Shown here: in pieces, positions 61,569 through 64,000 of the stretch
Layout: every line of letters starts with the position of its first letter
How positions within the stretch are numbered: the first letter of the stretch is position 1
Assembly (NCBI GenBank): GCA_964620045.1
Contig: CAZUJL010000002.1
Location: 211,248 to 275,247 of the forward strand
DNA length: 64,000 nt
Reading direction: 5' to 3'
DNA from: VFKU01 sp964620045
GTDB taxonomy: Bacteria > Hydrogenedentota > Hydrogenedentia > Hydrogenedentales > GCA-2746185
Position numbers and translations under genes: made by a program
The notes under the pieces: generated by a model
Told to the model about the DNA's origin: nothing
Database searches by the model: none
The model's input: the letters and a program-made list of their open reading frames with translations, nothing else

Positions 61569-63563
61569 ATGAAACCGAAACACCTCGTCGTTCTGGCGGT
61601 GATCCTGGCCGTGCTCGCGGGCCTTGTCGTCATGCGCCAGCGCCAACAGCAGCCGCCCAGCATCGAAGAGCAGTACACGCTCAAGCAGATGCTGCCGCAG
61701 GGAATTGAGAAGGCCAAGATCGCCAAGCTCGAGTTGTACGCCGGCGCCAAGCCGACGGAGAAGCTCGTGCTGGAGCGTGACGGCGACGCCGGCAAGTGGA
61801 AACTCACGTCGAAGTGGGAAGCGCCGGTTGCGCAGGCGAAGATCGACGCGTTTCTGAACACGCTGGAAAAACTCGAAGGTGAGTTCCGCGCGACGGCCAC
61901 CGGCGACGAGTTGAAGTCCTATGCCGTGGACGACGCGGGCGGGTTCCATGTGATCGGCTACACCGCCGGCGCGGCCGAACCGGCTTTCCACATCGTCAAC
62001 GGCAAGTCGCCGGAATTTGAGCAGGCCTTCGCGCGCGTGGAAGGCAGCAACGACGTCTACCACATCAACGTGAGCCTGCGCCGCGAAGCGGGGATCTACA
62101 CGGTGGAGATGGGCGACGCGCCCGAGCACGCCGTGTGGCTTGACAAGACCGTGTTCGAGACGCCCGAAGATTCGATCAAGGCCGTCACTCTGTCGTATCC
62201 CGACAAGGAAATTTCCCTGGAGAAGCGCGAGAAACCGGCCGACGCCGCAGCAACGCCGCCCCCCGCCGAAGGCGCCGCCACCACTCCGCCAGCCCCTGCG
62301 CAGCCGACCTTTGAGTGGGCCGTGGCGAAGGGCGGCCCCGGCACGGACTTCAACACGAATGCCGGCGCGAACCTGGCGCGGCGCCTCTCGCGCATCAACG
62401 CGACGGATATCATGGACCCGGCGATGAAGGCCGCGCTCGGCCTCGACGCGCCGAAGTACCGCGCCGCGCTGACCATTGATGGCAAGACCGAGCCGACGAT
62501 CATCGAAGCGGGACATCCCGCCGGCGACACCTACGCGTATATCCGCGTGGCCGGTGGCCCGCGCGAGCTGATTTACAAAGTGAACAGTTTCGACTTCGAG
62601 CAAATCTTCCACAAGGGCGGCGAGTTTTTTGAGTTGCCCGGCGTGCTGGTGGATGCGAAGGAAGTCGACTCCATCGAGTACACCTTCGGCGGCCGCACGA
62701 TGAAGCTGGCCAAGGAAGGCGATGCGTGGAAAATCACCGAGCCCAAGACCGATCTCGCGGCCGACCCCGCGACGGTCGCCAACCTCGTGCGCAGCCTGTT
62801 GGCGTGGAAGGCCGAGGACTACGCCGATTCACCCGAGGGCAAGGGCCTCGACGCGCCGACCGACCGCGTGACGTTCCGCGGCGCGAATATTGAGCACACT
62901 ATTGAGCTCGGCGCGAAGGCGCCTACCGATGGCCGTTACGCACGCCTGGATGGGCGTCCGCACGTGCTCGTGATGTCGGCGACCGACGTGCCGACGATCT
63001 TTGCGGCGGTGGGCGATCTGTTCCAGACCAAGCTCTTCGACGTCGATTCGACCGCCATCCGCAAAGTGACGCTGCACAAGGGCGAAGAATCGGCGAACAT
63101 TGAGCGCAACGCCGACGACACCGGCTGGGTGGTCTCCATCGGCGGCGCTCCGGCGGAACCGGCCGACGACGGCAACGTCGACGAAGTGGTCGCCTCGATC
63201 GCGGGCATGGACGCGGACGACCTCGACTTCGCCGAGGCGCGCACGATGGGCAATGTGCTCGGCACGATCGCGTTCACGAAGGCCGACGGCACTGAGCAGA
63301 CTGTCACCGTGGAGAATCCGTCGCAGGGCAACCTGCACCCGGTCATTAAGCCGGGCATCGCCACGGCGTACCTCGTCGCCAAACCGCAGATCGACGGCAT
63401 CTTCGTCGACTTCGCGACGCTGAAACCGAAACCGGCGCCCGCTCCGGAAGCCGCGCCTGCCGCACCGACGGCGGAAGCTCCAGCACCCGGCGCAGCGCCG
63501 ATCGAAGCGACACCCGCACCGGCTACGCCGCCGGCAGAACAGCCGGCGCCGTCGAACCCGTAA
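61569..63563 (+). CDS. DUF4340-domain membrane-anchored protein
   Basis: 664 residues. N-terminal helix (HLVVLAVILAVLAGLVVM, 5-22) then an extracytoplasmic region built of repeated DUF4340-like units. 'KLVLERDGDAGKWKLTSKWEAPVAQAKIDAFLNTLEKL' type segments (read in parts) recur near 55-95, 355-410 and 500-560, each with a W-x-(I/L) strand and a helix. Pro/Ala-rich stretches occur at ~215-245 and at the end. DUF4340 proteins regularly follow GldG-type ABC genes and probably form part of the same envelope complex; the function is unknown. A strong terminator lies 13 nt after the stop. Confidence 0.85.
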   Translation: MKPKHLVVLAVILAVLAGLVVMRQRQQQPPSIEEQYTLKQMLPQGIEKAKIAKLELYAGAKPTEKLVLERDGDAGKWKLTSKWEAPVAQAKIDAFLNTLEKLEGEFRATATGDELKSYAVDDAGGFHVIGYTAGAAEPAFHIVNGKSPEFEQAFARVEGSNDVYHINVSLRREAGIYTVEMGDAPEHAVWLDKTVFETPEDSIKAVTLSYPDKEISLEKREKPADAAATPPPAEGAATTPPAPAQPTFEWAVAKGGPGTDFNTNAGANLARRLSRINATDIMDPAMKAALGLDAPKYRAALTIDGKTEPTIIEAGHPAGDTYAYIRVAGGPRELIYKVNSFDFEQIFHKGGEFFELPGVLVDAKEVDSIEYTFGGRTMKLAKEGDAWKITEPKTDLAADPATVANLVRSLLAWKAEDYADSPEGKGLDAPTDRVTFRGANIEHTIELGAKAPTDGRYARLDGRPHVLVMSATDVPTIFAAVGDLFQTKLFDVDSTAIRKVTLHKGEESANIERNADDTGWVVSIGGAPAEPADDGNVDEVVASIAGMDADDLDFAEARTMGNVLGTIAFTKADGTEQTVTVENPSQGNLHPVIKPGIATAYLVAKPQIDGIFVDFATLKPKPAPAPEAAPAAPTAEAPAPGAAPIEATPAPATPPAEQPAPSNP

Positions 63564-63575
63564 ACAAAACGCAAG

Positions 63576-63612
63576 CGTGCGCACAACCATCCGATTGTGC
63601 GCACGTTTTTTT
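63576..63612. terminator. Intrinsic terminator of the gld-like operon
   Basis: 11-bp perfect stem CGTGCGCACAA (63576-63586) / TTGTGCGCACG (63595-63605) with an 8-nt loop and a run of T (63606-63612). The other flank is A-rich, so it may also work for the minus-strand gene ending at 63620. Confidence 0.9.
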
Positions 63613-63619
63613 ATTTCAG

Positions 63620-63838
63620 TTAGATCGCGCCGGGGCCTTTGCGCGTACCGAAGATCGCGTAGAAAACACCTGCCATAATGCCAAGGGCTATCGAGCCGTA
63701 TCGGTACTCAGGTATCGGTATATCGAAGTACGCATCAATTGCCAGCCACATCAGGCCCCACACGGCGCCGAAACCGATGATAAATCGTGCGATGATCTCG
63801 GCCAGAATGTCGAGGATTTTGTCTTCGAGTTTGCCCAC
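63620..63838 (-). CDS. Small two-helix membrane protein, copy 1
   Basis: 72 residues with two hydrophobic helices (FIIGFGAVWGLMWLAIDAY, ~19-37; SIALGIMAGVFYAIFG, ~49-64) and the short C-terminal tail TRKGPGAI. No known family recognised. The next gene on this strand ends 4 nt upstream and encodes a paralogue with the same ending. Function unknown. Confidence 0.6.
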   Translation of the reverse strand: MGKLEDKILDILAEIIARFIIGFGAVWGLMWLAIDAYFDIPIPEYRYGSIALGIMAGVFYAIFGTRKGPGAI

Positions 63839-63842
63839 GGCC

Positions 63843-64000
63843 CTAGATTACACCGGGTCCCTTGCGCAATCCGAAAATCGCCGCGAAGACGGCCACCACA
63901 GCCGCAATAATCAAGATGGCCCACCACGCCTCAATGGAATTCGCAGGCACGTAGTGAATAATTTCAGCAACGATAAAAACGGCCGCTCCGATGCCGACAA
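63843..64000 (-). CDS. Small membrane protein, copy 2 (partial at window edge)
   Basis: An open frame runs from the right edge to TAG at 63845-63843. The visible 51 residues hold one helix at the start (VGIGAAVFIVAEII), a loop HYVPANSIEAWW, a second helix (AILIIAAVVAVFAAIFG), and the tail LRKGPGVI. The tail and helix pattern match the gene at 63620 (IFGTRKGPGAI against IFGLRKGPGVI), so the two are tandem duplicates. The N-terminus lies outside the window. Confidence 0.6.
   Translation of the reverse strand, partial: VGIGAAVFIVAEIIHYVPANSIEAWWAILIIAAVVAVFAAIFGLRKGPGVI

Overview
The window is G+C-rich bacterial chromosome, almost fully coding on both strands with many 1-8 nt gene overlaps. The host makes a Gram-negative envelope: LolC/LolD lipoprotein release, KDO synthesis (kdsA, kdsD), GDP-D-rhamnose genes (gmd, rmd), UDP-glucose dehydrogenase and lipobox proteins. 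It also carries menaquinone genes (ubiE/menG, menF, menD), a haem-plus-copper secreted protein, a sulfatase-fold enzyme and a GldA/GldFG/DUF4340 cassette. Together these suggest an environmental bacterium from the Planctomycetes / Verrucomicrobia / Hydrogenedentes / Acidobacteria kind of lineage. The phylum cannot be fixed from this sequence alone, since there is no rRNA.

Layout. 0-4.7 kb: partial gene, small coiled-coil membrane protein, secreted c-haem/copper protein, MshEN-HDOD regulator, Tat-exported VOC protein. 4.8-9.3 kb: mutS, an A+T-rich gene for a DisA_N/DAC-like protein, and a RidA homologue with a signal peptide. 9.4-13.4 kb: membrane PAS histidine kinase with its own receiver, then an MDR oxidoreductase. 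13.4-22.7 kb, minus strand: a ten-gene string rpsB-tsf-pyrH-frr-uppS-cdsA-prfB-lysS-lolC-lolD behind one clear promoter. 22.7-31.4 kb: MATE exporter, secreted LolA/LppX-like protein, BarA-like hybrid kinase overlapping a REC-GGDEF cyclase, and an ABC ATPase/FtsX permease pair. 31.5-37.5 kb, minus strand: sugar nucleotide and LPS genes. 37.5-41.5 kb: beta-CASP hydrolase, then an accessory zone with inverted repeats, an HGGxSTG-like protein carrying an in-frame palindrome pair, and an A+T-rich islet of three small genes. 41.5-50.3 kb: aldehyde dehydrogenase, acyl-ACP desaturase, TlpA-like protein, PilZ protein, HSL-type esterase, ankyrin protein, crotonase, lipoprotein and sulfatase. 50.3-57.7 kb: menaquinone genes, an enoyl-CoA isomerase-like protein, and secreted or hydrolytic enzymes. 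58-64 kb: GldA, a fused GldF-GldG, a DUF4340 protein, and two tandem paralogous small membrane proteins.

Signalling through cyclic dinucleotides recurs: a GGDEF cyclase with an I-site, a PilZ protein, an MshEN domain (a c-di-GMP-binding fold) joined to HDOD, and a divergent diadenylate-cyclase-like protein. Housekeeping promoters are recognisable, with a recurring TATACT -10 box; two genes (mutS and the beta-CASP hydrolase) look leaderless.

The most novel-looking parts are the A+T-rich DAC-like gene at 7450-8820 with its junction inside the ridA signal peptide, and the 40.2-41.3 kb islet. No tRNA, rRNA, CRISPR array, transposase or integrase was recognised.
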